The notes beneath the pieces were generated by a model that had not been told where the DNA came from, did not search any database, and worked only from the letters and a program-made list of their open reading frames with translations. A DNA stretch of 64,000 nt from a virus. Shown in pieces: positions 1-8,382 of the stretch. Location: the IMG/VR virus record IMGVR_UViG_3300036884_000299, positions 22,673 through 86,672 of that record. One strand, written 5' to 3'. Numbering within the stretch: the first letter of the stretch is position 1; every line of letters begins with the position of its first letter. Both the position numbers and the translations under genes were made by a program.

Positions 1-288
1 TAGAGTAGGAACATTTATTTTTTCAAAAAGTTTTATATATGTATCTATATCCATATACTCTATAGGAAGATTAGGTTGATTACCCTTATAGCAAAATTGA
101 CAGCCGCCCTTGCAACCCCCAGAAGCTATTTCAATATCTAGTATTTCTGGACCATAGGGAGAATATAGAGGATCATCACTTATGGTTCTACCCCATCGCA
201 TGAAATGTCCTGTTTTCATATTAAAAGTATAATTATAATTATTAGACTTATAATATTTCACATTCTTGACTATGGTGCTCATCGCCAT
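1..288 (-). CDS. Radical SAM domain protein (N-terminal part, runs off the window)
   Basis: The visible 96 residues contain a CxxxCxxC cysteine triad at residues 59-66 (C-K-G-G-C-Q-F-C), the signature that binds the [4Fe-4S] cluster of radical S-adenosylmethionine enzymes. The start ATG at 288 follows AAGGAG with a 6-base gap. A second in-frame ATG lies two codons later. The rest of the barrel and any accessory domain are outside the window, so substrate and reaction cannot be given. Phage radical SAM proteins are often nucleotide- or peptide-modifying enzymes; nothing here decides between these. Confidence 0.8.
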   Translation of the reverse strand, partial: MAMSTIVKNVKYYKSNNYNYTFNMKTGHFMRWGRTISDDPLYSPYGPEILDIEIASGGCKGGCQFCYKGNQPNLPIEYMDIDTYIKLFEKINVPTL

Positions 289-311
289 GTTAGGCTCCTT
301 ATATTACTATA

Positions 312-773
312 CTAAACTTCTAGTGAATTGTCAATAGTCTCCCAGCCCGTCTCTACTCTCCGGTAGAATGTCCACTGCTGATAAGGAATAGAAAAGAAAT
401 CCTCATTATCCATGAACCTATTTGATACTTGGGTTATTTTAGATTCCTTTATTATACTCATATCAATCATGCCTAAACATGTACAATTATGATTGAACAT
501 AACATAAAAATTAGCCTTACTCGTTGCCTTCCTATGAGGAACCCTGATATCTGGCCATATTGTCTGCCAATTAGATTCATTCTTCCATTGAGATTTTATT
601 TCTACTTCAGCAATATAATTATGCCCATTTAATTTCATTTGAATATCGCCATCTTTCAGCATCTCTGTAGGGTCTAAATCTCCATAACCTAATTGCCTTA
701 AAAACTGTATTGCAACTTCCTTACCTTTTTTATCATTCTCTTCGTATAACTTACGTGAAAACCTCTTATTCAT
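312..773 (-). CDS. PD-(D/E)XK nuclease-like protein
   Basis: A 153-residue protein of unrecognised family. Around residues 40-62 it has the pattern GDIQMKL...YIAEVEIK, where an Asp after a Gly-containing turn is followed by an E-x-K on the next strand, as in restriction-endonuclease-fold (PD-(D/E)XK) enzymes. It lies directly downstream of the SbcC-like gene on the same strand, 10 bases apart, and AAAGGAG precedes its ATG. A role in DNA processing with the recombination genes is an inference from fold and position. Confidence 0.5.
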   Translation of the reverse strand: MNKRFSRKLYEENDKKGKEVAIQFLRQLGYGDLDPTEMLKDGDIQMKLNGHNYIAEVEIKSQWKNESNWQTIWPDIRVPHRKATSKANFYVMFNHNCTCLGMIDMSIIKESKITQVSNRFMDNEDFFSIPYQQWTFYRRVETGWETIDNSLEV

Positions 774-783
774 GATGCTCCTT

Positions 784-2841
784 TTAGTAGTCTATGTTAT
801 TTTCAAATACCCCTCCCTTTACCTTATAGATTTTAGCTCCTTGATATCTAAGGATAGGGAGTACATTTTCTTTATGTGTAATTACAAATAGTTGCTTAAA
901 GCCCCCTATGGAAGCTATTGTTTCGAACAGCTTTTCCGCTGTTTGTGGGTCTGCATTTGCTTCAGGCTCATCTAAGAAAATCATGTCAGAACCAAAAGCA
1001 CGAGCTACAGATACATTAAACCCTAATGTAGATAACGCTGATTCAAAGCCGGAAACCATCCTCAAACTTCTCCATTCTGGTTCTAAATTAGATTTATAAT
1101 AGAATGAAATTCCTTTTTTGTCAGATTGCAATGCTACCTCAAAATGATCCTTAGTAGTAGCAAAGAAACTATTCATATGAGACTCTAGAAGCTTACACGC
1201 CTTCATATTAATAAAGGAAGGGAAGTCAATAGTATAAATCTGATTAACCAGATTGAGGTTATTCACTTTAGACTCTAATGCATTTATCTCCAAGTTCAAA
1301 TTAATAATAGTATTCTCATCTTTTTCTTTAGCTTTTTTTGACTTCTCATTCATCTCAGCTTTAGTTATATTGCTTTGAATTCTTTTCTGAATATCATCAA
1401 TAGCAGCCTGAATATCTTTTACAGACTTATTAGTAGCTTCGTTAATTTCAGGTTTAGGATTTATTTCTAGCCATTCTTGAATCTTAACCATTTCCTTTTG
1501 AGTATCATTAATATTTTTTTGAGCAGTATCTATACTAATACTATGTTGAATAAGCTCTTCTTTTATCTCCTCCATACGGGCTTCATACCCTGATAAGGTT
1601 TGCCTAATATACCCCAGTTCATTTTCCTTTTTTTCTATTTCTTGTTTATAATCTAAATCTATACGGTCAGATTTTTTCATTTCCTCTTCATAATTCTGTA
1701 TTGTTCCTTTATCTATAGTAATATTAGTTTCAATATGGAATTTTTCTTCATTGAACTTAGTAATAATACTAGTAAATTTTTCTATTCCCTCTATTGAGCA
1801 GTCTTGACCACATTCTGTACATTTCCCTTTTTTATGTGTCTCTAAATACTTTTTATTTATACTTATTTCTGATTTTAATTCTATTAATTTGTTTTCTTGG
1901 GTTTGTAAATCTTTATATACTTCTTCTATATTAAATTTGGATTTATACCCATCCATTTCTTTCTTATTATGTACTATATATATTTTTATTCTTTCTATAG
2001 ACTCTATTAAAGGCTGTATTTCATTTTTCTTTACTTCATAATCCGTTTGGATTTTAATTAGCATTTCTTTTGTTCTTTCTTCTCTTACCAAATAATTTTG
2101 AACTTCTCTTTGAGCTTTTTCTATTTTTTGTTGGGTTGAATTTAACTGATTTAACTTATCAGTATATATATCCAATTTCTCATAAAGATACTCTGTTAGA
2201 TGCGCCTGTTTTAATTCATCTTGTAATTGAGTTAATTCTGATTCATCCACTGAAATAACTCTAAACAAGGGATACTCCATATTTTTTAATGCATTTATTC
2301 CTGCTTTTTTTGCTATTATAGATTTCTGTATTTCGTCCTTATCAATTTTTATTTTCTCTACAATATCTATAAAATCTGAATTAAATAATTTCTTGAATAT
2401 ATCTCTTCTCTCTGTTGGTGTCATTAATGCTAATGGTTGCTTACCTTGGAGATTGAATATGACTTTACTCATAATATCCAAGTCGAACTTTAATCCAAGG
2501 AATTGGTCAACTTCTGAATTTTTATAGGTATTACCTTTATATGATGCTTCTTTTGAAACTGAAGCCCTTCCGGTATCACCCCTAATGACCAGTACCATAG
2601 GTGACTCTTTATTGTTTCCGAATACATAGCCGAGTCTAATCTCAAAAAACTTTTCACCAGTCTTGATATATTCTCTCCATGTATCTCCTCGCCTATAATC
2701 AGAAATGGCGTAGGCTATAGCAGCAAATACTGCTGATTTACCTGAACCAACAATACCTTGGATTAGATTTATACCCTCAATAAATTCTAAATGAGCATCA
2801 GAAATATTCATCCAGTTTTTTAAATCTAAGAATTGTATCAT
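784..2841 (-). CDS. SbcC/Rad50-like recombination ATPase (T4 gp46-like)
   Basis: A 685-residue ABC-type SMC-like ATPase. It has a Walker A motif GIVGSGKS at residues 29-36, long coiled coils on both sides of a zinc-hook CxxC (CTECGQDC, near residue 340), an ABC signature (VSGFESALSTL, about 595) and Walker B MIFLDEPEANAD (about 618). This is the domain order of Rad50/SbcC and phage gp46, which act with an Mre11/SbcD nuclease on DNA ends. The likely partner nuclease is at 13504-14472, far away on the other strand. Here the gene follows SSB and a small coiled-coil gene and overlaps the latter by 4 bases. Confidence 0.92.
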   Translation of the reverse strand: MIQFLDLKNWMNISDAHLEFIEGINLIQGIVGSGKSAVFAAIAYAISDYRRGDTWREYIKTGEKFFEIRLGYVFGNNKESPMVLVIRGDTGRASVSKEASYKGNTYKNSEVDQFLGLKFDLDIMSKVIFNLQGKQPLALMTPTERRDIFKKLFNSDFIDIVEKIKIDKDEIQKSIIAKKAGINALKNMEYPLFRVISVDESELTQLQDELKQAHLTEYLYEKLDIYTDKLNQLNSTQQKIEKAQREVQNYLVREERTKEMLIKIQTDYEVKKNEIQPLIESIERIKIYIVHNKKEMDGYKSKFNIEEVYKDLQTQENKLIELKSEISINKKYLETHKKGKCTECGQDCSIEGIEKFTSIITKFNEEKFHIETNITIDKGTIQNYEEEMKKSDRIDLDYKQEIEKKENELGYIRQTLSGYEARMEEIKEELIQHSISIDTAQKNINDTQKEMVKIQEWLEINPKPEINEATNKSVKDIQAAIDDIQKRIQSNITKAEMNEKSKKAKEKDENTIINLNLEINALESKVNNLNLVNQIYTIDFPSFINMKACKLLESHMNSFFATTKDHFEVALQSDKKGISFYYKSNLEPEWRSLRMVSGFESALSTLGFNVSVARAFGSDMIFLDEPEANADPQTAEKLFETIASIGGFKQLFVITHKENVLPILRYQGAKIYKVKGGVFENNIDY

Positions 2842-3125
2842 GAATGTTCCTTAAGTAGAATATTATATTTATTTTCCCATTCTTCAGCCCTTTCCTTATA
2901 CACAAAGGCTTCATCTTCAGCATCAATAACAGCATCTTTAGCATCTTCAACATCTGATTCTAAATCAGATATTTTATCTTCATATCCCCCAATTTCAATT
3001 TTTGTAAACTCCTCTAAGGGAATAAATCTTCCAAATTCTTTGGATATGAGAATATTTCTATCTTCGTCTAAAACTTGTAAATCATATTCAATTCCACTTA
3101 CATCAGTTATCTTGAGATATGCCAT
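2838..3125 (-). CDS. Small acidic coiled-coil protein
   Basis: Unrecognised 95-residue protein. The second half is a highly charged, predicted coiled-coil helix rich in Glu, Asp and Ala. The ATG at 3125 (protein starting MAYLKITDVSG) is chosen because GGAGG precedes it by 7 bases; a longer frame would run through the promoter. It overlaps the SbcC-like gene by 4 bases (ATGA), suggesting translational coupling and a role with that ATPase, which is inference. Confidence 0.65.
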   Translation of the reverse strand: MAYLKITDVSGIEYDLQVLDEDRNILISKEFGRFIPLEEFTKIEIGGYEDKISDLESDVEDAKDAVIDAEDEAFVYKERAEEWENKYNILLKEHS

Positions 3126-3144
3126 TTTTGATCCTCCACAAAAG

Positions 3145-3173
3145 AGTATACCACAGATGGTAGTGATTGTCAA
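3145..3173 (-). promoter_or_regulatory. Sigma70-type promoter
   Basis: On the minus strand TTGACA (3173-3168) and TATACT (3150-3145) are separated by exactly 17 bases. It sits over the end of the SSB gene and would serve the small coiled-coil gene, the SbcC-like gene and the genes after them. Confidence 0.8.
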
Positions 3174-3487
3174 TAGTCTATACTGGATGCCATTATCTTA
3201 ACTCGGGTTAGATGTTCTCCCTCTGCTGAATCCCATCTATCTTGCTTTAGTCTACCTATGACTCGTACAGGAACACCATATTTTACTTTCTCTTTGGCTA
3301 CTGTAGCTATGTCTCCCCATGCTTCTACCATGAAATAGGAGATTTCTTTTTTATACTCTTCATCTACTTTATAGGTGCGAGTGCAGCTAATAATAAAAGA
3401 AACAACAAGATTTTGAGTAGAAGTAACATGAACTTTAGGTTCATACGTAGCAATACCTTCAATAACAACGGAATTTAGTGAGCCCAT
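3170..3487 (-). CDS. ssb: Single-stranded DNA-binding protein
   Basis: A 105-residue OB-fold protein of the bacterial SSB family. It has the N-terminal strand LNSVVIEGIATYEPKV, the middle block FMVEAWGDIA and the VRVIGRLKQDRW strand typical of SSB. The usual acidic C-terminal protein-interaction tail is absent, so it is a short version. The ATG follows AAGGAG by 6 bases. It is the first gene of the leftward recombination operon (SSB, coiled-coil, SbcC, nuclease-like). Confidence 0.85.
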   Translation of the reverse strand: MGSLNSVVIEGIATYEPKVHVTSTQNLVVSFIISCTRTYKVDEEYKKEISYFMVEAWGDIATVAKEKVKYGVPVRVIGRLKQDRWDSAEGEHLTRVKIMASSIDY

Positions 3488-3536
3488 AGGTATCTCCTTA
3501 TATAGAGAGTAGTCTTTCTATTTAGTTTTGTCTACT

Positions 3537-3595
3537 TATATAGTAATTCTACTATATAGAAGTATTGATGGTTTGAATATATGAATCTTCATATA
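3537..3595. repeat. Two perfect inverted repeats in the divergent control region
   Basis: TATATAGTA-attc-TACTATATA spans 3537-3558 and TATATGAA-tc-TTCATATA spans 3578-3595. A third hairpin, AGGGAGGA-ttc-TCCTCCCT, lies at 3647-3664. They occupy the AT-rich gap between divergently transcribed ssb and dut, so operators, a replication start or transcript ends are all possible. Confidence 0.5.
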
Positions 3596-3665
3596 CTAGG
3601 GTAACATTATTAGTATAATACAATAAATATAATAAGATTAATATTAGGGAGGATTCTCCTCCCTG

Positions 3666-3694
3666 TTGACAATTTTAAGCATATATACTAATAT
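3666..3694 (+). promoter_or_regulatory. Rightward promoter before dUTPase
   Basis: TTGACA at 3666-3671, a 17-base spacer and TAATAT at 3689-3694, 18 bases before the ATG of the dUTPase gene. A TATACT also occurs at 3684 but with a spacer of only 12 bases. Confidence 0.6.
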
Positions 3695-3712
3695 ATAGTA
3701 AGGAGAATTATA

Positions 3713-4234
3713 ATGATTGAATTTGCTCTGATTCGTGATACTCGTATTCCTTCTAGAGGTACTTCGAAATCTTCAGGTATAGATATTTTTTGTCCTAAGA
3801 TGGATGATGCTTTCATAAAGACGTTTAATTCCAGAAATAACCACGCCCGTTCTATGGCATACTACGATGATTCACATCATAATATTTTTGTATACCCTCA
3901 TGGACAAGTAATGATTCCTACAGGATTACTAGTAAATTTTTTAGAGCAGGAGGATTCTACTCTTATTGCTCTAAATAGAGGTTCAATATCCTGGGAGCCT
4001 AGATTAACATTATTGGCATGTAATATTGATCAAGATTATCAGGGTGAGCTGTTCATCAGTATGCAGAACTATTCCGACTTGGCTACTATTATTCTGCCTG
4101 AACAGAAATTAACCCAAGTGGTAAGGGTGCCTGTATTCTATGATGAAATAAAAATAGTAAAAGAAAGTGAGATTTTTAATACAATAACAGAACGAGGAAT
4201 TGGAGCTTTAGGGTCAACGGATACAGCTCTATAA
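3713..4234 (+). CDS. dut: dUTP diphosphatase
   Basis: A 173-residue dUTPase, which hydrolyses dUTP to dUMP and diphosphate to keep uracil out of phage DNA and feed dTMP synthesis. The five trimeric-dUTPase motifs are visible in order: SSGIDIF (I), NRGSISWEPRL (II), IDQDYQGEL with the catalytic Asp region (III), QKLTQVV (IV) and the Gly-rich C-terminal RGIGALGSTD (V). Length is slightly above the usual 140-160 residues because of an insert after motif I. AAGGAG precedes the start. Confidence 0.92.
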   Translation: MIEFALIRDTRIPSRGTSKSSGIDIFCPKMDDAFIKTFNSRNNHARSMAYYDDSHHNIFVYPHGQVMIPTGLLVNFLEQEDSTLIALNRGSISWEPRLTLLACNIDQDYQGELFISMQNYSDLATIILPEQKLTQVVRVPVFYDEIKIVKESEIFNTITERGIGALGSTDTAL

Positions 4235-4253
4235 AACATAATAAGGAGGTATA

Positions 4254-4442
4254 ATGCTCGAAGAAAATGAATTTAAGTTTCTAAATTCTGAACAAGAAAT
4301 AATTGATGAGCATGGACAGGCATATTATGATAAACTAACTAAAATAGTAAAATATCAAGATGAAGTTGTATCTAAAATGTCTGAGAAAGAAAAAAGAGAT
4401 AAGGTAGTGAATTTTATTATGAATGGGCCGGGAGGTGACTGA
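4254..4442 (+). CDS. Small acidic protein of unknown function
   Basis: Unrecognised 62-residue, highly charged helical protein following dut by 19 bases with AAGGAGG before its ATG. It is followed directly by a homing endonuclease gene, so its 3' end may mark an insertion boundary. Confidence 0.6.
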   Translation: MLEENEFKFLNSEQEIIDEHGQAYYDKLTKIVKYQDEVVSKMSEKEKRDKVVNFIMNGPGGD

Positions 4443-4455
4443 TTAGCTAATTCAT

Positions 4456-4463
4456 ACTAACTA
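4456..4463 (+). promoter_or_regulatory. Late-type motif ACTAACTA before a homing endonuclease
   Basis: ACTAACTA ends three bases before the ATG at 4467; no Shine-Dalgarno sequence is present. One of the set of octamers with fixed spacing described in the findings. Confidence 0.5.
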
Positions 4464-4466
4464 TGC

Positions 4467-5327
4467 ATGAGTATAATAATATATTGTGCTATTAACATGG
4501 TGAATAATAAAATATATATTGGAAAAACTAAACAAAACCTAAGAAATAGAATATTAGGCCATAAGTCCCATGCTAAAAGTGGGACTAATACTCTATTTTA
4601 TACTTCTATAAGAAAGCATGGGTTTAATAAATTTTGTTGGAAAACGCTAGACATAGCTCAAACGGATGAAGAAGCTTGTATGCTAGAACAAATTTATATT
4701 GAAATGTTTGGGACTAATTTTAAGGAATTAGGGTATAATATGACTTTAGGAGGAGAGATAGGTAACAGCCCGAATCAAGAAGTTAGGAATAAAATATCTG
4801 TATCATTGAAGGGAAGGTTTGCAGGAGATAAAAATCCAAATTATGGTAGAAAGCATACTGAAGAAGAAAAAAAACTAATGGGTAAAGCTCATGTAGGAAA
4901 TTTAAATATGCTGGGTAAGCATCATTCTAAGGAAACAAAGGAAAGATTAAGTAATCTTCATAAGGGGAAAACAATATCCACTGAAACAAAAAGTAAAATG
5001 AGTTTAGCCAGTAAAGGAAAGCCTAAAACTGAAAAGCATAAACAACATATGCATAATCCTAAGTCTGAAGAGCATAAAAGAAAAATAAGTCAGAGTAAAT
5101 TAGGGGTACCTCGCTCTGAAATAACTAAACAAAAATTAAGAGAGTGTAAGCTAGGCCAAAAAAATGTAGGGTGTAGACAGGTTAGGTGTATTACTACCGG
5201 AGAAGTTTTTGCTTATATTAAGTTAGCAGCAGGAAAATATAATGTAGATAATAGTGCAATTACAAAATGTTGTAAAGGTAAACAAAAACAAACTGGTAAC
5301 TACCAGTGGGAATATTATTATGGATGA
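4467..5327 (+). CDS. GIY-YIG homing endonuclease with NUMOD repeats
   Basis: A 286-residue free-standing homing endonuclease. The N-terminal catalytic domain has the YCAINMVNNKIYIGKT block (GIY-YIG variant), the Arg helix and a Glu-containing segment. Residues about 115-215 hold several NUMOD3-type repeats (GKHHSKET, GKTISTET, GKPKTEKH), and the C-terminus is a NUMOD1-like helix-turn-helix region ending WEYYYG. Such genes spread by cutting intron- or insertion-less alleles. No intron is evident around it. The end overlaps the next start (ATGGATGA), a tight insertion. Confidence 0.88.
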   Translation: MSIIIYCAINMVNNKIYIGKTKQNLRNRILGHKSHAKSGTNTLFYTSIRKHGFNKFCWKTLDIAQTDEEACMLEQIYIEMFGTNFKELGYNMTLGGEIGNSPNQEVRNKISVSLKGRFAGDKNPNYGRKHTEEEKKLMGKAHVGNLNMLGKHHSKETKERLSNLHKGKTISTETKSKMSLASKGKPKTEKHKQHMHNPKSEEHKRKISQSKLGVPRSEITKQKLRECKLGQKNVGCRQVRCITTGEVFAYIKLAAGKYNVDNSAITKCCKGKQKQTGNYQWEYYYG

Positions 5328-5820
5328 GTATGGTAGGTTTAAATATCCAGAAATTCAATTCCAGTATCTCATTTACCAGAATTGGTTAGACCGCAACGCA
5401 ACGTGGTACTATATGGATGGATCACCTTCAAGAAGACTAATGAATATGGATTCTTTTATGCAAATGATAAAGGACCATTATCCTTCCCTAGTTCATGATG
5501 TATATGAAAGTATGCGAGATACTTCTTTTCACTTATTAAACACTGTAGATATGACAGTAACTCATCTAACCCCTCATAGTGAAGCTGATGCTCCTTACTT
5601 AGATTCAATTCAAAATTTAGTTGATAGTAAAAAAACTAAAAAGCCTGTAAAGCATATGCTGACAGAGAAGACACCTCTATTAGATGCACTGAATAAGATG
5701 GGGTTCAATGCTCCATCTAAAAGTTCCGTAGAGAATCTAACAGTATCTTTAGAGAAGAAGGATACTGACAGGGAAGGATTTATCTCACGTTTTTTGGGTA
5801 GGAAAGGCGGTGGTAGGTAG
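5320..5820 (+). CDS. Hypothetical protein upstream of primase
   Basis: Unrecognised 166-residue protein beginning MDEYGRFKYPEIQ. The ATG at 5320 is preferred over in-frame codons inside the endonuclease gene; it overlaps that gene's stop. Its own ribosome site is weak, so before the endonuclease arrived it was probably translated from a different leader. The C-terminus ends with a basic GRKGGGR tail. It lies just before the primase promoter; a replication link is only positional. Confidence 0.6.
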   Translation: MDEYGRFKYPEIQFQYLIYQNWLDRNATWYYMDGSPSRRLMNMDSFMQMIKDHYPSLVHDVYESMRDTSFHLLNTVDMTVTHLTPHSEADAPYLDSIQNLVDSKKTKKPVKHMLTEKTPLLDALNKMGFNAPSKSSVENLTVSLEKKDTDREGFISRFLGRKGGGR

Positions 5821-5823
5821 TAC

Positions 5824-5851
5824 TTGACTTTTTTATTTTTTGTCTTATACT
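5824..5851 (+). promoter_or_regulatory. Promoter of the primase gene
   Basis: TTGACT (5824-5829), 16 bases, TATACT (5846-5851). The predicted transcript start near 5858 leaves only about 12 bases before the TTG start codon of the primase. Confidence 0.65.
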
Positions 5852-5869
5852 CTATGTGAGGACTATAAA

Positions 5870-6829
5870 TTGTCAAGATTGAATACCAATGATTATTTTG
5901 AATTTATTAAACTTCTCATTCGTCATAAGGGCTTGAAAGTAAAGTCAATAAGTCAAGATACTGCTGTAATTGAATGTCCTTTTCATGAGGACTGGAATCC
6001 TTCATTGAGTGTTAGTTTCAGTCGAGGGCAATACTATTGTTTTCAATGTGGTAAAGGTGGTAGCCTAAGTGCGCTCTCTCGTGAATATGAAGCCTTTGGT
6101 AAACCAATAACAGTAGTTTTAAATAAAATGGATGATTGGGATACTTTAAATCCCTCTGAACCCTATGAGAAACCATTAGTTAGAAAAGTATTTTCTTCTC
6201 TTGATATTCGAGGTAGGTTTATTCCTTACTACAATTCTGATAAGGCTTTAGGATATATAAAAAGACGAGGCATATCTAAGGATGTAGCTGATGCTATGCA
6301 GTTTATGTATTGTAAGGAGGCATATATAAATGGTACTCATTTTGTAGATAGAATTATCATTCCTGTCTATGATGAAGATGGCAACTATATAAATGTGGAA
6401 GGTAGAGAAATTAACGGGAGTGATACTCTAAAATGTCTTTATCCTAAAAAAGGAATTAAACCTTTATATGAGTGGTATAGACAAAACTGTGCAGAAACAC
6501 TATACTTATTTGAGGGACTAATAAAAATGGCTGTAGCTCGTACTGATACTTTTTTTGCCAACTCTACTACTACTATGGGATGCTTATTTTCAGATTTTCA
6601 ACTAAAGCAGCTCCAACAGTTTCCTTCAATTACTTTAGTTAGAGATATGGATGATGCTGGGTATGAAATGGCAGTCAAATTAAAAGAAATATATAAAGGT
6701 AATTTACATGTATGGTATTTATCTAATCCTGCCATAAAAGATGTGGATGAAATACCAACTATACTAAATATGACAGTGAAAGAGTATAGGGAACAGGGTG
6801 GTTTTGGTGAAGAGATTGAGTTTATGTAA
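5870..6829 (+). CDS. DnaG-type DNA primase
   Basis: About 319 residues. A CHC2 zinc-binding domain lies near the N-terminus (CPFHEDWNPSLSVSF...YYCFQCGKGG), and a Toprim domain follows, with YLFEGLIK (catalytic Glu) and TLVRDMDDAGYEMA (the DxD pair). These give RNA primer synthesis for the replication fork. A TTG at 5870 with GAGGA upstream is the best start; the frame is open further back to 5840 but that crosses the promoter. It is short for DnaG and lacks an obvious helicase-binding C-terminal domain. Confidence 0.85.
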   Translation: MSRLNTNDYFEFIKLLIRHKGLKVKSISQDTAVIECPFHEDWNPSLSVSFSRGQYYCFQCGKGGSLSALSREYEAFGKPITVVLNKMDDWDTLNPSEPYEKPLVRKVFSSLDIRGRFIPYYNSDKALGYIKRRGISKDVADAMQFMYCKEAYINGTHFVDRIIIPVYDEDGNYINVEGREINGSDTLKCLYPKKGIKPLYEWYRQNCAETLYLFEGLIKMAVARTDTFFANSTTTMGCLFSDFQLKQLQQFPSITLVRDMDDAGYEMAVKLKEIYKGNLHVWYLSNPAIKDVDEIPTILNMTVKEYREQGGFGEEIEFM

Positions 6830-6848
6830 ATAAATATAAGGAGGAAAA

Positions 6849-6995
6849 ATGAAGATATTATCTGAGAAAGAGCGAATAAAGGAAACAAGAGCGTTTGGCT
6901 ATCCTCTCAATATTGAAGTGGGTAAGCCTGAAAAACATTTAAAAATGGAAAATAAGCCTATACAATGGCGAAAATTAAGGAGAAGGATAAAATAA
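6849..6995 (+). CDS. Small basic protein of unknown function
   Basis: A 48-residue frame starting MKILSEKERIKETR with AGGAGG six bases upstream. It ends in TAATG, sharing bases with the next start, so the pair is probably translationally coupled. No family recognised. Confidence 0.55.
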   Translation: MKILSEKERIKETRAFGYPLNIEVGKPEKHLKMENKPIQWRKLRRRIK

Positions 6996-7321
6996 TGGAA
7001 GAGATACATGCTGAAGTAATAGAACCTACTATTGAGGTAAAACCTCAAGAAAAAGTAGAAATAAAAACTCCTGAAGAAACACCAGAAGAAGAAGCTTCAA
7101 GATTACAACTTGAATTGGATATTAGGAATACTCATTTACCTAAATCAGTTCGCAAGGGTAGAACCCCACAAGAGATACAAAAACTACGAAACAAGACTCA
7201 TGCTAAAAGAGTAAAAGAAATAGAGAGACAAATATATAAAATAGAAGAAGCAAAAAGAAAGAAGGAAGAGAAAGAAAAAATATTAGATTTAGAAATAAAG
7301 GAGGCACAAAATTCACTATAG
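6995..7321 (+). CDS. Charged helical protein
   Basis: Unrecognised 108-residue protein: an acidic Glu/Pro-rich N-terminal part, then a long Lys/Glu helix likely to form a coiled coil. The ATG at 6995 is chosen because AAGGAGAAGG lies 8 bases before it and it overlaps the previous stop (TAATG); an ATG 30 bases earlier has no ribosome site. Confidence 0.6.
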   Translation: MEEIHAEVIEPTIEVKPQEKVEIKTPEETPEEEASRLQLELDIRNTHLPKSVRKGRTPQEIQKLRNKTHAKRVKEIERQIYKIEEAKRKKEEKEKILDLEIKEAQNSL

Positions 7322-7670
7322 AAATGGGCGTGAAGCAGTAGTAGGAGATAGAGTTATTGGTAAAGGCTACAATTATGGTATTGTAGCAGGTACAGTATTA
7401 TCAATAACACCAGGGCATGATACTTGTAATTGTATAGTTGGATTCTTAAAAACAATTCCAATAGATCAACATTTTGGGTTATTAGTGGGATTGAGACGAG
7501 ATTCTGATGGTGGTTCAACAGGAAATATGAATGCTATTGTATATCAAGAAGAATATACTCAATGTGATAATTTACTGCATGTGGATGATGCTTGGGGGAG
7601 AGCGGTAGGTACCTCTGAGCCTGATGAAGAAAAAGGAGATAAAGATGATAAAGATGATAGTACCATTTGA
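7311..7670 (+). CDS. Hypothetical protein probably initiated at ATT
   Basis: The frame is open from just after a TAA at 7296. No ATG, GTG or TTG occurs before 7479, yet the upstream protein sequence (HYRNGREAVVGDRVIGKG) looks like genuine phage protein with a small SH3/KOW-like strand pattern. GGAGG at 7300-7304 is six bases before an ATT at 7311, the only codon in place, giving 119 residues. ATT starts are known but rare (infC). The C-terminus is acidic (DDKDD). The function is unknown. Confidence 0.6.
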   Translation: MHYRNGREAVVGDRVIGKGYNYGIVAGTVLSITPGHDTCNCIVGFLKTIPIDQHFGLLVGLRRDSDGGSTGNMNAIVYQEEYTQCDNLLHVDDAWGRAVGTSEPDEEKGDKDDKDDSTI

Positions 7671-7896
7671 TTTTAATGATGATCTTATTGGTAGTAAAGT
7701 TATAGGAACATGGATTCAGGAGGGTCTTCCTCCAAAAGTAATTAAGACTATGGTAATGGCTCAAGATGAAGACAGTGTAAGGACATTTAACTGGGTTAGC
7801 TATAAGGATTTTATGGAGCATTATATTTTTTCAGATGGAAGTTCTTGTGGGAAGGAAATACAAAAAGATGAAGCTATAAAAGGGGAGGAAGAATAA
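7645..7896 (+). CDS. Hypothetical protein
   Basis: Unrecognised 83-residue protein. The ATG at 7645 has AAGGAG six bases upstream, better than the ATG at 7624. It overlaps the preceding gene by 26 bases and ends immediately before the GroES-like gene. Confidence 0.6.
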   Translation: MIKMIVPFDFNDDLIGSKVIGTWIQEGLPPKVIKTMVMAQDEDSVRTFNWVSYKDFMEHYIFSDGSSCGKEIQKDEAIKGEEE

Positions 7897-8364
7897 ATGA
7901 CACAAATGAATGTAGAGGATTTTGAGAAGACCTATGCCGATCCTGTGCCTGTGAATGGAGCTGTATTAGTAGAGGTAGTAGAGAAAGACACAACACGAAC
8001 TACTAAAGGCGGTATCATAGTTCAGGAAGATGCTATGAGCACTGGTATCGTAGTCAACCCTTATCTTGTAGTGTTGGCTTTAGCAGAGGACATTGATGAA
8101 GCTGTAAGGGGTAAAGTGGAAGTAGGGGATATCATACAAATTTCTACTAATAGGGTGAATGCATTCTTAGGGAAAGATATGGTTAGATTAGGACTTGTGG
8201 CTAGTGAGGATATCTCTGCTATCCATAAGCACCTTGTAGGAACTAAAATAAAAATAACTAAGAAGGAAGCAAAGCCTAAGCAAGCTATTCTAGGTGGTGA
8301 GGGCAGAGCACAGCCTAAACAAAGTATTATAGGTGGTGATGGTAAAATAATTATTGCCAACTAA
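7897..8364 (+). CDS. GroES-like co-chaperonin
   Basis: A 155-residue protein whose core resembles GroES and phage gp31-type co-chaperonins: NGAVLVEVVEKD for the first strand, TTKGGIIVQEDA for the start of the mobile-loop region, and VEVGDIIQIS for the closing strand. Such proteins cap host GroEL so that phage capsid protein can fold. Two short repeats near the C-terminus (KPKQAILGGEG, QPKQSIIGGDG) are unusual for the family. The call rests on weak sequence similarity; a structural model would settle it. Confidence 0.5.
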   Translation: MTQMNVEDFEKTYADPVPVNGAVLVEVVEKDTTRTTKGGIIVQEDAMSTGIVVNPYLVVLALAEDIDEAVRGKVEVGDIIQISTNRVNAFLGKDMVRLGLVASEDISAIHKHLVGTKIKITKKEAKPKQAILGGEGRAQPKQSIIGGDGKIIIAN

Positions 8365-8382
8365 TTTATAAAGGGGCAATAA

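Noticed and set aside
4467-5327. Intron around the GIY-YIG gene
   Set aside because: Flanking genes have complete ends, and no conserved intron core or exon continuity was seen; treated as a free-standing gene.
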